Shown: positions 24,939 through 34,052, counted from the stretch's first letter. The stretch: DNA of 64,000 nt from Paraburkholderia sp. D15 (GCF_029910215.1 NZ_CP110395.1:2418001-2482000), one strand, 5' to 3'. Program-made: numbers and translations. The notes: generated by a model from the sequence alone, not told the origin.

Positions 24939-27900
24939 CTAACGCGCCTGGTCCAGACGTTTTCGCATGGCTGCGGTGAGGCGTTGACGGGTTGTCGCGT
25001 ACGCGGCCCACGGATCGGTTTTGAGGTCCGCGAGCCGTTCGTGCAGATTGGCGATCGTCCATTGATCGCCGGCCGTCGTCGCGGCGACTTCGTCCCACGA
25101 CAGCGGCACGGACACGCCAAGCCCCGGCCGCGCCCGCGCCGAGAAGGCCGCCACGGTGCTCGACCCGCGGTTGTTGCGCAGATAGTCGACGAAGATCTTC
25201 CCCTTGCGGTTCTGCGCGCCCATCTTCGCGCTGAAGTGCTCGGGCAAGGTGGTCGCCATGTGCTGCGCGACGGCCTGCGAGAAGGCCTTCACGTCGTCCC
25301 AGCCGGCCTGCTTCGCGAGCGGCACCACAATGTGCAGCCCCTTGCCGCCGCTGGTCTTGCAGAACGACGTCAGACCGAGTTCGTCGAGCAGCGACCGGGT
25401 CAGTTGCGCGGCGTCGATCATGCGTTGCCAGTCGAGCTTCGCGTCGGGGTCGAGGTCGAACACCATGCGGTCCGGCTTTTCCATGTTCGATACGACGGCA
25501 TTCCATGTGTGGAATTCGACCGTGCCCATTTGCGCGGCGCCGACCAGCGCGTCGAGTGCATCGACGGTGATCAGCGGCGGATGACCGGGGTCGAGGCCGG
25601 CGTGCTGCGTGACGTGGGGAATCGATAGCTTCTGGCTGTGCTTCTGGAAGAACAGCTCGCCGCCGATGCCCTCGGGCGCACGCACCAGCGACACCGGCCG
25701 GTCGCGCAGATGCGGCAGCATCCAGTCGGCGACGGATTCGTAGTAGCGCACGAGGTCGAGCTTGCGTGTGCCGGTGCTTTTGTCGATCACGCGGTCGGGA
25801 TGGGAGATGCGGACGCCGGCGATTTCGGCGGCCGATGCGGGTGATCGGGTGGTGGACGGTTTGGGGGTGGGTTGCGATGCGGCGCGCTTTGATGGTGTGG
25901 TTTTTGGGGCGGTGGTTTTTGCGGCTGCGCTTTTTGCGGCTGTGCTCTTCGCGGCTGTGCTCTTCGCGGTTGTGCTCTTCGCGGTTGTGCTCTTCGCGGT
26001 TGTGCTCTTCGCGGTTGTGCTCTTTTCAGCGGCGCGCTCCGCAGCGGCGTTTTTCTTCCCCGCGCGTTTTTTCGGCGCGGTGCCGGACGCGTTTTCCATC
26101 GAGTGTTCCTGTTGCACGTCGCCTCCTTGACGGGGTGCTTCCTTGACGATCTGGCGCGCCGGTTTGTCGTTGCGCAGACTCAAGAACGACGCCTGCCGCA
26201 CGATACCGTCACCGGTCCATTCCGCGAAATTGCACTCGGCGACCAGCACCGGCTTCACCCAATGCACCGGCGTGCGGCTACGCTCGCGCGGTGCGGTGGC
26301 AAACGGCATGCGCGAGGTCGCGTGCGCGTCGAGTTGCTGCTTCACCGAGCGCAGCAACGCGGCGTCGAAACCCGTGCCGACGCGCCCGGCGTAACGCAGC
26401 TTGCCGTCGCCGTCATACACGCCGAGCAGCAGCGCGCCGAACGCCGCGCGGCTGCCCGACGGCTCCGAGTAGCCGCCGATCACGAACTCCTGGCGGCGCC
26501 GGCATTTCAGCTTGATCCACGCCGACGAGCGTCCGGATTGATAGCCGCTGTCGCGCCGCTTGCCGATGATGCCTTCGAGCGCCATATCGCACGCGCTTTT
26601 CAGGAGGTCGTCGGCGCTGAAGTCGAAATCGTTGGAGAAGCGCAGCACCGTGTCGTCGACGGTCTCGAGCAGCGCGCGCAACAACGCGCGGCGCTGTTCG
26701 AGCGGCACGCCGCGCAAGTCGTAGCCGTTCAGGAACGGCAGATCGAACAGATAGATGACGATGTCCTGCGGACGATCGGCATCGAATGCGTTTTGCAGCG
26801 CCTGGAAATTCGGCACGCCGCGCTCGTCGAGCACGACCGCTTCACCATCGAGCCAGCCGCTGTGGACGCCGAGCCGTTCGAACGCACTCACCTGTTTGCT
26901 GAATTTCGCGGTCCAGTCGTTGCCGGCGCGGGTGAAGATTTTTACGGCGGGGTTGGCTTTGTTTTGAGTTTTGTTTTGAGTTCTGCTTCGCGCTTTGTCT
27001 TTGTCTTTGTCTTTGTCTTCGCCTTCATCTTTGTCTTTGCCTGCGTTTTTTTCCATCGCATCGATGCGGACCAACACGCGATACCCATCGAACTTGATTT
27101 CATACGACCACTCGCCGCCCGCCGGCGCGCTGTCGACGAGCGTCGCCAGTTGCGGCTTGAACGCGGCGGGCAGATGGGCCTCGCGCGCACCTTCGATCGA
27201 CGGCGCCTGCGCCAGCTCACGCAGCGACGGCGCGCTGCGCGTCGCGACAATGTCCGGGCGTTTCGGATTTTTCGCGTTTTGCGTGTTTTGTGCGTTCTCG
27301 CCGTTCTTCGCGTTCCCCGGATCGGCGTGGGATCGCTTTGAGGCGGTGGTTCGTCGCGACGCGGTCTTGGCCTCGCTTCGTTTCTCGACGGACGACGCAG
27401 TGTCCCCCGCCAGCACGCTGCCCGGGCGCGCCGCCAGCACGTCGTAGTCGCTTTCGTCGCGCGCTTCGTCGTCGCGCTCCTTGATCAGCAACCACTGCTC
27501 CTTGTCGCCGCTGCCGCGCATATGGCTGCGCACCAGCGTCCAGCCGCCGTGCAGTTTGTCGCCGTGGAGCCGGAACTTGAGTTTGCCCGCTTCGTACGCG
27601 CGCTGCGCCTCCTTCGCACCGTCGACGGGTTCCCACGTGCCGCGATCCCACACGATCACGGTGCCCGCGCCGTAGTTGCCCGGCGGAATTTCTCCCTCGA
27701 ACGAACCGTATTCGACCGGGTGATCCTCGACGTGCACCGCCAGCCGCTTCACCGATGGGTCGAGGCTCGGCCCTTTCGGCACCGCCCACGACAGCAATGC
27801 GCCGTTCAATTCCAGCCGGAAGTCGTAATGCAGGCGCCGCGCGTGGTGTTCCTGGATCACGTAGGAAAGCGAGGCATTTGTATTGCGCGACGAGGCGGAT

Positions 27901-28010
27901 TGGCGCGCTGCCTTGCCCTTTGCCTGACCACCGCCAGCACGCGCGCCCGACGGCTCCGGCGTTTCGTCGAAACGACGCTTGCGGGTGTAGTGGGCGAGTC
28001 GGTCGGTCAT
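24939..28010 (-). CDS. ligD: Multifunctional DNA ligase LigD (PE-LIG-POL)
   Basis: The end-processing and sealing enzyme of bacterial non-homologous end joining. Domain order is phosphoesterase (about residues 40-190; FVIQEHH-like VIQEHHARRLHYDFRLELNG), ATP-dependent ligase (catalytic Lys306 in YEIKFDGYRVL; GIIGKRRDSGYQSGRSSAWI), then primase-polymerase (about 730-1010; MVFDLDPD metal site). This is the Pseudomonas-type order. A Lys/Asp/Asn-rich insertion follows residue 316, and seven KSTTA-like pentads link ligase and polymerase. MTDRLAHYTRKRR at 28010 is the start, giving 1023 residues. It lies 83 bases after ku. Confidence 0.95.
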   Translation of the reverse strand: MTDRLAHYTRKRRFDETPEPSGARAGGGQAKGKAARQSASSRNTNASLSYVIQEHHARRLHYDFRLELNGALLSWAVPKGPSLDPSVKRLAVHVEDHPVEYGSFEGEIPPGNYGAGTVIVWDRGTWEPVDGAKEAQRAYEAGKLKFRLHGDKLHGGWTLVRSHMRGSGDKEQWLLIKERDDEARDESDYDVLAARPGSVLAGDTASSVEKRSEAKTASRRTTASKRSHADPGNAKNGENAQNTQNAKNPKRPDIVATRSAPSLRELAQAPSIEGAREAHLPAAFKPQLATLVDSAPAGGEWSYEIKFDGYRVLVRIDAMEKNAGKDKDEGEDKDKDKDKARSRTQNKTQNKANPAVKIFTRAGNDWTAKFSKQVSAFERLGVHSGWLDGEAVVLDERGVPNFQALQNAFDADRPQDIVIYLFDLPFLNGYDLRGVPLEQRRALLRALLETVDDTVLRFSNDFDFSADDLLKSACDMALEGIIGKRRDSGYQSGRSSAWIKLKCRRRQEFVIGGYSEPSGSRAAFGALLLGVYDGDGKLRYAGRVGTGFDAALLRSVKQQLDAHATSRMPFATAPRERSRTPVHWVKPVLVAECNFAEWTGDGIVRQASFLSLRNDKPARQIVKEAPRQGGDVQQEHSMENASGTAPKKRAGKKNAAAERAAEKSTTAKSTTAKSTTAKSTTAKSTAAKSTAAKSAAAKTTAPKTTPSKRAASQPTPKPSTTRSPASAAEIAGVRISHPDRVIDKSTGTRKLDLVRYYESVADWMLPHLRDRPVSLVRAPEGIGGELFFQKHSQKLSIPHVTQHAGLDPGHPPLITVDALDALVGAAQMGTVEFHTWNAVVSNMEKPDRMVFDLDPDAKLDWQRMIDAAQLTRSLLDELGLTSFCKTSGGKGLHIVVPLAKQAGWDDVKAFSQAVAQHMATTLPEHFSAKMGAQNRKGKIFVDYLRNNRGSSTVAAFSARARPGLGVSVPLSWDEVAATTAGDQWTIANLHERLADLKTDPWAAYATTRQRLTAAMRKRLDQAR
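25921..26025. repeat. 15-bp tandem repeat inside ligD
   Basis: Seven head-to-tail 15-base units, GCGGTTGTGCTCTTC and variants, encode KSTTA x4, KSTAA x2 and KSAAA on the minus strand. The array is in frame and lies in the linker between the ligase and polymerase domains, so copy number can vary without breaking the gene. Confidence 0.95.
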
Positions 28011-28093
28011 GGCTTTGGGCGTTGGGCGTTGGGATCGGCGCCGGCTCAAGTGAATTTCAACAAAAGCGAGACCAGCATGCGCAGCATCGGCTA

Positions 28094-29185
28094 TCAAGCG
28101 GCAGCGCGGCGCTTACGCGCTGCCGAGGCGGACGCCGCCGTGCTCTTGGCAGCGACCCGTTTTCGGCCGTTCGCACCGCTCGACGTGCCACCGCCGCTTT
28201 TGCCTGCCGCGCCGCCACTTCGACCACGCGACGCCCCCGCTGCGCCCGCCTTCGATGCCGTCGCCGCGCTCCGGGCCTTCTTACGTGCCGGCGCCGACGT
28301 TTCGGCCGAGGCATCGTCCTGCTCATCGTCGTCTTCGACATCCTCATCATCACCGGCACGCTTGCGGCCACTGCCCGCCGGCTTTCCCTTGCCGCGCCCC
28401 AAACTCCGCTTGAGCAGATCCGACAGATCGAGAATGTCCGCCGAGCGGCGCGCTTCGCGCGGCGTCTCGACATCGGCGATCTCCTCGGTTTTTCCCGCGC
28501 GGATCTTGCGGTCGACCAGCGCCATGATGTCGTCGCGGAACGTGTCGTGATAATTCGACGGGTCCCACGCGTCGCTCATGTCGTCGATCAGTTTTTTCGC
28601 CATGTCGAGTTCGCGCGCGGTCACGCCAGCCGCTTTCATGCCCTCGGGCGGCACCTTGAAGTCGCCGATGTCGCGCACTTCGGCGGCCCAGCGCAAGGTG
28701 TTCAGCGCCAGCATCGGTCCGAGCGGAATCAGCGCGGCCAGATGCTGCTTGTTGTGCAGCACCACGTTTGCCACGCCGATCTTGCCGCTCGCCTTCATCG
28801 CTTCGCGCAGCAATGCGTAGACTTTTTCGCCCTTGCGATCCGGCGTCAGAAAATACGGCGTGTCGAGATAAAGAAACGAGATATCGGGCGCATCGACGAA
28901 GCCGAGGATATCGACTGTCTGCGTCGATTCGGGATTCGCCGAGCGGATTTCATCGTCGGACAGCACGACGTACTTTTCCTTCTCGTACTCGAACCCCCGC
29001 ACGATGTTCTCGCGCGTCACGTCCTTGCCCGTGCGTTTGTTGATCTGCTTGTAGCCGATCGGGTCGATCGTGCGTTTGTCGAGCAGATTGAAGCCGACTT
29101 TCTCGGACTGCGTCGCCGGATAAAGCTGCACCGGGACGTGGACGAGGCCGAAACTGATTGCGCCCTTCCAGATCATGTGTGCCAT
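28094..29185 (-). CDS. ku: Ku DNA end-binding protein
   Basis: A homodimeric ring protein that threads onto double-strand ends and recruits LigD. The N-terminus MAHMIWKGAISFGLVHVPV is the family signature, followed by HTS-like blocks (INKRTGKDVTRENIVRGFEY and PYFLTPDRKGEKVYALLREA) of the Ku core through about residue 260. The remaining roughly 100 residues are a Lys/Arg/Ala/Ser-rich tail, longer than in the shortest bacterial Ku proteins. GGAG before the ATG sets the start. It is upstream of ligD in the same direction. Confidence 0.96.
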   Translation of the reverse strand: MAHMIWKGAISFGLVHVPVQLYPATQSEKVGFNLLDKRTIDPIGYKQINKRTGKDVTRENIVRGFEYEKEKYVVLSDDEIRSANPESTQTVDILGFVDAPDISFLYLDTPYFLTPDRKGEKVYALLREAMKASGKIGVANVVLHNKQHLAALIPLGPMLALNTLRWAAEVRDIGDFKVPPEGMKAAGVTARELDMAKKLIDDMSDAWDPSNYHDTFRDDIMALVDRKIRAGKTEEIADVETPREARRSADILDLSDLLKRSLGRGKGKPAGSGRKRAGDDEDVEDDDEQDDASAETSAPARKKARSAATASKAGAAGASRGRSGGAAGKSGGGTSSGANGRKRVAAKSTAASASAARKRRAAA

Positions 29186-29482
29186 CGTCCGCTCCGTTGG
29201 CTGAAAGCCTGTGAGAGCTTAGGTGAAGCAGACGGCGTGCCACGGGGCGCAACGGGCCGGCGTGGACGTGGAATGGGGCCGATCGCGCGTTGAAAAACGC
29301 TGAAGACTCGGCTTAAGGACCAGGTTTGCGGACCATCGTTGGCGGCGCCGGCGCACGGAAATCCGTCAAAGAGCCTGCCGACGTCGCAACGCGGAGGCAC
29401 GCGCACCGCACGGGCACCGCACGGGCAAATGCGAATCCAGCAAGTCACCCCCGCAGTAACTCTTGCGTCGGACGAGAAAAAG

Positions 29483-30745
29483 CTACGGCGCCACGTCTTC
29501 CACCGTTTCCAGCGCCACCGGCACTTCGGCGAAACCCCGGAAGCGCACGCGTCCACCGCGAACCGGCTCGCCGTCCAGCCGGTAGTCAGGAAATCGCCGC
29601 ACAAAACGGCCGATGGCCACGCGCGCTTCCAGCCGCGCGAGCGACAGCCCCGCGCACTGGTGAATGCCGAAACCGAACGCGAGATGCCGGTTAGGCGTAC
29701 GACGAATATCGAAACGATCCGGCTCCGCGAACTGCTCCGGGTCGCGATTGGCCGCGCCGATGCACAGCGTGATGGGCGTGCCGCGTGCCACGGCGACGCC
29801 GCCGATCTCGGTATCGACCGTCGCCATGCGGTTGCCCAACTGGTTCGAGCTTTCGAAACGCAGGCACTCCTCGACCGTCGACTCGATCAATTCCGGCTCG
29901 CGCAGCAACGCACTCCGTGCGTCGGGCCATTCGGTCAACGTCACGAGCCCGTTGCCGATCAGGTTCGTGGTGGTCTCGTGACCGGCGTTCAGAATGAAAA
30001 TGCAGTTTTGCAGCAACTCCATTTCCGAAAGTTGCTCGCCGCCCTCACCACCTTCTTCACCCTGAATCAATCGCGTCAGGACATCGTGCTGCGGATCGCC
30101 TGGTGCATGCCGGCGACGCGCGACCAGATCGCGCAAATACGCGACGAATTCGCTCACCGCCCGGTTTCCCCGCTCGCGTTGCGCGTCGGTCAGCGACGGT
30201 TCGAGCGCGCCGAGAATCGCAAGCGACCAGTCGCGCAGCGGCGCACGCTCGTCATGCGGCACGTCCAGCAGATTGCCGATGATCTCGACCGGAATCGCCG
30301 ACGCGAACTCGCCGATCAGATCGATGCGGCCGCGGCCGGCGGCGGCATCGAGCAAACCGTCGACGAGACGGACAAGCCCCGGCTCCATCGCCGCGATCGC
30401 CCGTGCCGTCAACGCACCGGCAATCAGCTTGCGCACGCGTGTATGACGCGGCGGATCGTTGAAAACCAGACTCGTGGTGTGATGCGTGTAGAGCGGCGAG
30501 TCGCCGTACTTCGGCTTGAACTCGACCGTCTTGTCGGAACTGAAGGTTTTCGGGTCGCGATAGACCGCCTGAACGTCGCGGAATCGCGTCAGGAATAGCG
30601 AACCGTCCGGCATGCGCCGGATCGGTTCATGCGTGCGCAGCGCGTGGTAGACCGGATACGGGTTCGCGTAGAACGCGGGACTCAAGTGGCGCAGATCGAA
30701 GTCGTGCGCGAGACGGGAGGAATCGTCGACGGTCGCTACGGGCAT
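29483..30745 (-). CDS. Cytochrome P450
   Basis: A soluble bacterial P450 of 420 residues. The haem ligand is Cys364 in FGFGIHQCAGLSLARLE, the oxygen-binding I-helix motif is NAGHETTTNLIG, and the K-helix ExxR lies in VEECLRFESSNQLGNR. FNDPPRHTRVRKLI is the conserved C-helix region. It is similar to CYP107-like hydroxylases of unknown substrate. No ferredoxin, ferredoxin reductase or biosynthetic partner is adjacent, so electrons must come from elsewhere. It is divergent from serB with about 260 bases between. Confidence 0.93.
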   Translation of the reverse strand: MPVATVDDSSRLAHDFDLRHLSPAFYANPYPVYHALRTHEPIRRMPDGSLFLTRFRDVQAVYRDPKTFSSDKTVEFKPKYGDSPLYTHHTTSLVFNDPPRHTRVRKLIAGALTARAIAAMEPGLVRLVDGLLDAAAGRGRIDLIGEFASAIPVEIIGNLLDVPHDERAPLRDWSLAILGALEPSLTDAQRERGNRAVSEFVAYLRDLVARRRHAPGDPQHDVLTRLIQGEEGGEGGEQLSEMELLQNCIFILNAGHETTTNLIGNGLVTLTEWPDARSALLREPELIESTVEECLRFESSNQLGNRMATVDTEIGGVAVARGTPITLCIGAANRDPEQFAEPDRFDIRRTPNRHLAFGFGIHQCAGLSLARLEARVAIGRFVRRFPDYRLDGEPVRGGRVRFRGFAEVPVALETVEDVAP

Positions 30746-31008
30746 GCGTTGTCTCCATGGTGGGATGCGTCTCTTTATGTTGGACCGGGTACGTTGCGCG
30801 GCACCTCGACCTGCGAGTTACGCTTACCACTCACCAGCGGGTGCGGAAAAGTCCAGAGACGTCGTCGGTTGCGCCAGTATGAACCGGGCGCCGCGGGATT
30901 GCACGGCGGCCAGCAAGGCCAGCCCGGGCCCCGTTTGCCGACCCGCTACAATAGCGGGATTTTCCACGCGCGTTGCGTCCCGTCCTCTTCTGCGTCACTG
31001 CGTCGTCC

Positions 31009-31848
31009 ATGAACCTCGTCATTCAAAGTCCTGCTCCCCTTTCCGCCGACCACCACAAGACGTTGATCGCGCTCGCGCGTGGTTCGCGCGCCACCCCGAT
31101 CGACGAGAACGCGCTTCGCGTTGCCGACGCCAACGTCGAACAGCGCGCCGACCTCGAGGTCTATTGCAGCACCCACCGCCTGGACTACGCGTTCGTCGAA
31201 CCCGGCCGTGAACTGCGCGACTTCGGTCTGGTCGCCATGGACATGGATTCGACGCTGATCACGATCGAATGCATCGACGAGATCGCCGACTTCTGCGGCC
31301 TGAAGGCCGAAGTCGCCGCGATCACCGAAGCTTCGATGCGCGGCGAAATCAAGGACTTCAACGAAAGCCTGGCACGTCGCGTCGCGTTGCTTGCCGGCCT
31401 CGACGCCAGCGCCCTCGAACGCGTCTACGAAGAACGCCTGCAACTCTCGCCGGGCGCGGAACAGATGCTGGCGGGCGTGAAGGCCGCGGGAATGAAAACG
31501 CTGCTCGTGTCGGGCGGCTTCACCTTCTTTACCGAGAAACTGAAGCAACGTCTCGGGCTCGATTTCATCCGCGCCAACACGCTCGAAATCGTCGACGGAA
31601 AATTGACCGGCAAGGTGATCGGCGAAATCGTCAACGCGGAAGTGAAGGCTCGCACGCTGCGCGAAATCTGCGCGCAACTCGGTATCAAACCGAGCCGCGC
31701 CATTGCGATGGGCGACGGCTCGAACGACCTGAAGATGATGGCCGAAGCGGGATTGTCCGTCGCATTCCGTGCGAAGCCCGTGGTACGCGAAGCGGCCAGC
31801 GTGGCGTTCAATTACGTTGGACTGGACGGGCTGCTGCGGTTGTTTTGA
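31009..31848 (+). CDS. serB: Phosphoserine phosphatase
   Basis: The final step of serine synthesis, hydrolysing phosphoserine. The HAD catalytic motif is DFGLVAMDMDSTLITIECID, with nucleophile Asp78 and acid Asp80. Motif II is LLVSGGFTFFT, and motif IV is AIAMGDGSNDLKMM. The first 70 residues replace the full ACT domain of some homologues, as is usual in Burkholderia (279 residues in total). The start at 31009 (MNLVIQSPAP) is preferred over a longer frame with no conservation. It is convergent with the small membrane protein pair. Confidence 0.94.
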   Translation: MNLVIQSPAPLSADHHKTLIALARGSRATPIDENALRVADANVEQRADLEVYCSTHRLDYAFVEPGRELRDFGLVAMDMDSTLITIECIDEIADFCGLKAEVAAITEASMRGEIKDFNESLARRVALLAGLDASALERVYEERLQLSPGAEQMLAGVKAAGMKTLLVSGGFTFFTEKLKQRLGLDFIRANTLEIVDGKLTGKVIGEIVNAEVKARTLREICAQLGIKPSRAIAMGDGSNDLKMMAEAGLSVAFRAKPVVREAASVAFNYVGLDGLLRLF

Positions 31849-31860
31849 TCGAGATCGCTG

Positions 31861-31897
31861 GCCGGCGTTGTCAGTCACACTGACGAATCACGCCGGC
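31861..31897. terminator. Branched hairpin between convergent genes
   Basis: GCCGGCGT (31861-31868) pairs with ACGCCGGC (31890-31897), enclosing GTCAGT-CAC-ACTGAC (31870-31884). No T-run follows. It lies between serB and the convergent small gene and may act as a 3'-end or Rho-assisted stop. Confidence 0.5.
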
Positions 31898-31951
31898 TCA
31901 TCACGCCGGCCGGTCACCCTTGCCGGCCCCGCCAGTTGATCACAGCCCTGC

Positions 31952-32083
31952 TCATCGAGTCAGTTGGCCGATGATCAGGATCGTCATGGTGACGGTCCAG
32001 TTGAAGATCATGACCGCGCCCACCCACTTCACGGCGCGCTCGTTGTTTTCCTTGTTTGCCAGGTAGATAAACAGCCTGTTCAT
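31952..32083 (-). CDS. Very small single-span membrane protein (43 aa)
   Basis: A 43-residue open frame beginning MNRLFIYLANKENNERAVKW, then one transmembrane helix (VGAVMIFNWTVTMTILIIG) and ending QLTR. A consensus ribosome binding site AAGGAGG stands 5 bases before the ATG, much better than most in the window, which argues strongly that it is translated. It follows the 141-residue membrane protein by 37 bases on the same strand, so the two form a small operon. A basic cytoplasmic N-terminus with one helix could be a regulatory or holin-like peptide. Its function is unknown and the family is not recognised. Confidence 0.7.
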   Translation of the reverse strand: MNRLFIYLANKENNERAVKWVGAVMIFNWTVTMTILIIGQLTR

Positions 32084-32120
32084 CGAAGCCTCCTTGAAAG
32101 CAATCAGTATAAGTGCTCCA

Positions 32121-32546
32121 CTATCCAGGAAAACCCAAATTCAGGTATCCATGTAGGAATGCCAGGAGAATGGCGGCGAGCGTGACCGCGAAAATCGACA
32201 CACGTATCGCGCCGCGAGAAAAACTGTCCGTCTGCTGATCATTCATGTCGAGCAGTCCGATCATCACCGTGACGGAACAGGCGAAGCCGAGCAGACACGA
32301 ACCCGTCATGCTGACCGCCAGCATCGGCAGATTTGTGCTGCCCCGCTCCAGCGCTGTCAGGCCTTCATAGATCGCGGATGCGCACAGACCCGTCGCACAC
32401 CAGAACAGTTGGCCGTTTTTCACCGATGCGGCTATCAGAACGTTCGCGGCGCGCCAATCGCGCGCGAGTGCGACGAGCCCGAGCGTGAAGATCGGGCCGA
32501 TGATCGGCACGCCAAGATTCAACAACGTCCAGAAGAAGAGATTCAT
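32121..32546 (-). CDS. Small multi-span membrane protein
   Basis: A 141-residue protein with about four hydrophobic helices: FFWTLLNLGVPIIGPIFTLG, LFWCATGLCASAIYEGL, MLAVSMTGSCLLGFACSVTV and IFAVTLAAILLAFLHGYL. Between the third and fourth lies a polar loop (LLDMNDQQTDSFSRG). No catalytic motif or known family is evident. GGTGAG upstream of the ATG gives a fair ribosome binding site. It is the first gene of a two-gene unit with the 43-residue membrane protein. The two starts share nearly the same context (GCTTCGATGAA). Confidence 0.75.
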   Translation of the reverse strand: MNLFFWTLLNLGVPIIGPIFTLGLVALARDWRAANVLIAASVKNGQLFWCATGLCASAIYEGLTALERGSTNLPMLAVSMTGSCLLGFACSVTVMIGLLDMNDQQTDSFSRGAIRVSIFAVTLAAILLAFLHGYLNLGFPG

Positions 32547-32659
32547 CGAAGCTCACCATGATGTCGCCACCGTCGAGTAGGAATGCACATCATCGTAGCC
32601 GCGCGCCACTGCGCTGAACATTCGCCGAATGGCCAGGCCGACCGGCTAGCTTGACAAAC

Positions 32660-32693
32660 TAAAAAGCCCATCGGGAATGACTCCCGATGGGCT
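32660..32693 (-). terminator. Terminator after metC-like gene
   Basis: AGCCCATCGGGA (32665-32676) pairs with TCCCGATGGGCT (32682-32693) around ATGAC. On the minus strand it is followed by TTTTTAG, so it ends the cystathionine lyase transcript. Confidence 0.9.
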
Positions 32694-32742
32694 CGACTAC
32701 CCGCTATCCATACTCAGGCATTCAGACGATCATGCGCTCCGC

Positions 32743-33927
32743 TCAAGCCAGCGCCGTCAGACACTGTTCGATATCCGCACGCAAATCCGCTTCTTCTTCC
32801 AGGCCGATGTAGAAGCGCACCAGCGTGCCGCGATGCGGCCACTGCGCCGCGGTGCGCATCGACGCGACGTCGTACGGCATGACGAGACTTTGCGCGCCGC
32901 CCCAACTCCAGCCGATCGAGAAAAGTTCGAGCGACTCGCAAAACGTATCGATCTGCGCCGGACTGTAGCGATCGTCGAACACCACGGAAAACAGGCCGCC
33001 CGCGCCCGTGAAATCGCGCTTGAAAAACTCGTGGCCCGGACAATCGGCGAGCGCCGGATGCAGCACCGCGCTGATCTCCGGCCGCGCCTTCAGCCACGTC
33101 GCCAACCCGAGCGCCGCGCGGTCGTGCTGAGCAAAACGCAATTGCATGCTCGGCAGGCTGCGCAGAATCAGCGAACAGTCGTCCGACGACACGCCGATAC
33201 CCATCCGCATGCGCGCCGATTTCAGCTTCAGATGCAACTCTCGATCGACCGTGATCGTCGCGCCCATCAGCACGTCGCCGCCGCCCGACTGGTACTTGGT
33301 CAGCGCCTGCACCGAAATGTCCACGCCGTGGTCGAACGGCCGGAATCCGAGCCCCGCCGACCATGTGTTGTCGATCGCCGTGACGACATTGCGCGCGCGG
33401 GCGGCTGCGGTGATCGCGGGAATGTCGGCCACTTCCATCGTCACCGAACCGGGCGCCTCGAGCCAGATCAGCCGCGTGTTCGGCTGGATCAGCGCGGCAA
33501 TGCCCGAGCCGATCATCGGATCGTAATAGCGCACCGTCACGCCGAAATCGCGCGCGAGCCAGTCGCCGTGATCGCGGTTCGGCGAGTACACGTTATCGGG
33601 GATCAGCACGTCGTCGCCGGCCTTGACGATGCCGAAATACACATTCGAAATCGACGACAAACCCGACGGCTGCAGCAACGCGTGATGACCGCCCTCGATC
33701 GTCGCCAGACGCTGCGCCAGCACCAGCGAGGTCGGCGTCGCGTGCAGGCCGTAGCGCCACTGCGCGTCGTTCTGCCAGTCGAGGGCGCGCATGGTCGCGA
33801 GGTCGGGGAACACGACCGTCGAGGCGCGCGTGACCGGCATCGAAAACGATTCGAAACCCGGCGTGAGCTGGTCCTCGGCGCGCACGATACGGGTTTGCAG
33901 GCCGCGTTTGAGTTTGGATTGGGTCAT
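32743..33927 (-). CDS. metC: Cystathionine beta-lyase
   Basis: A PLP enzyme of the Cys/Met metabolism family that cleaves cystathionine to homocysteine in methionine synthesis. The PLP-binding lysine is in VQALTKYQSGGGDVLMGA, and the substrate-binding region shows RYGLHATPTSLVLAQRLATI. WLEAPGSVTMEVADIPAI and IDNTWSAGLGFRP hold the conserved Asp that contacts PLP. The 394 residues match MetC rather than gamma-lyases, and FSIGWSWGGAQSLVMPYD is typical of beta-lyases. It has its own terminator. Confidence 0.9.
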   Translation of the reverse strand: MTQSKLKRGLQTRIVRAEDQLTPGFESFSMPVTRASTVVFPDLATMRALDWQNDAQWRYGLHATPTSLVLAQRLATIEGGHHALLQPSGLSSISNVYFGIVKAGDDVLIPDNVYSPNRDHGDWLARDFGVTVRYYDPMIGSGIAALIQPNTRLIWLEAPGSVTMEVADIPAITAAARARNVVTAIDNTWSAGLGFRPFDHGVDISVQALTKYQSGGGDVLMGATITVDRELHLKLKSARMRMGIGVSSDDCSLILRSLPSMQLRFAQHDRAALGLATWLKARPEISAVLHPALADCPGHEFFKRDFTGAGGLFSVVFDDRYSPAQIDTFCESLELFSIGWSWGGAQSLVMPYDVASMRTAAQWPHRGTLVRFYIGLEEEADLRADIEQCLTALA

Positions 33928-34052
33928 GATGGAATTCGGTGAAGGACTGACAGGGACGACGGGGACGCGGATTCGGGGCGCGCGCCGCCGATGGCGTTAT
34001 GTTGAAGCGGAAGCGGCCACGCGGCACATGATGTACGCCGCGAGCCGAACCG

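Noticed and set aside
25921..26025. Repeat array as a CRISPR or phase-variable promoter
   Set aside because: The 15-base units are directly adjacent without spacers and lie in frame inside ligD, so they are a coding tandem repeat.
26103..27341. Plus-strand open frame opposite ligD
   Set aside because: Its translation mirrors a gene with catalytic motifs and contains runs of Phe/Val from the Lys/Asp repeat. There is no family signature.
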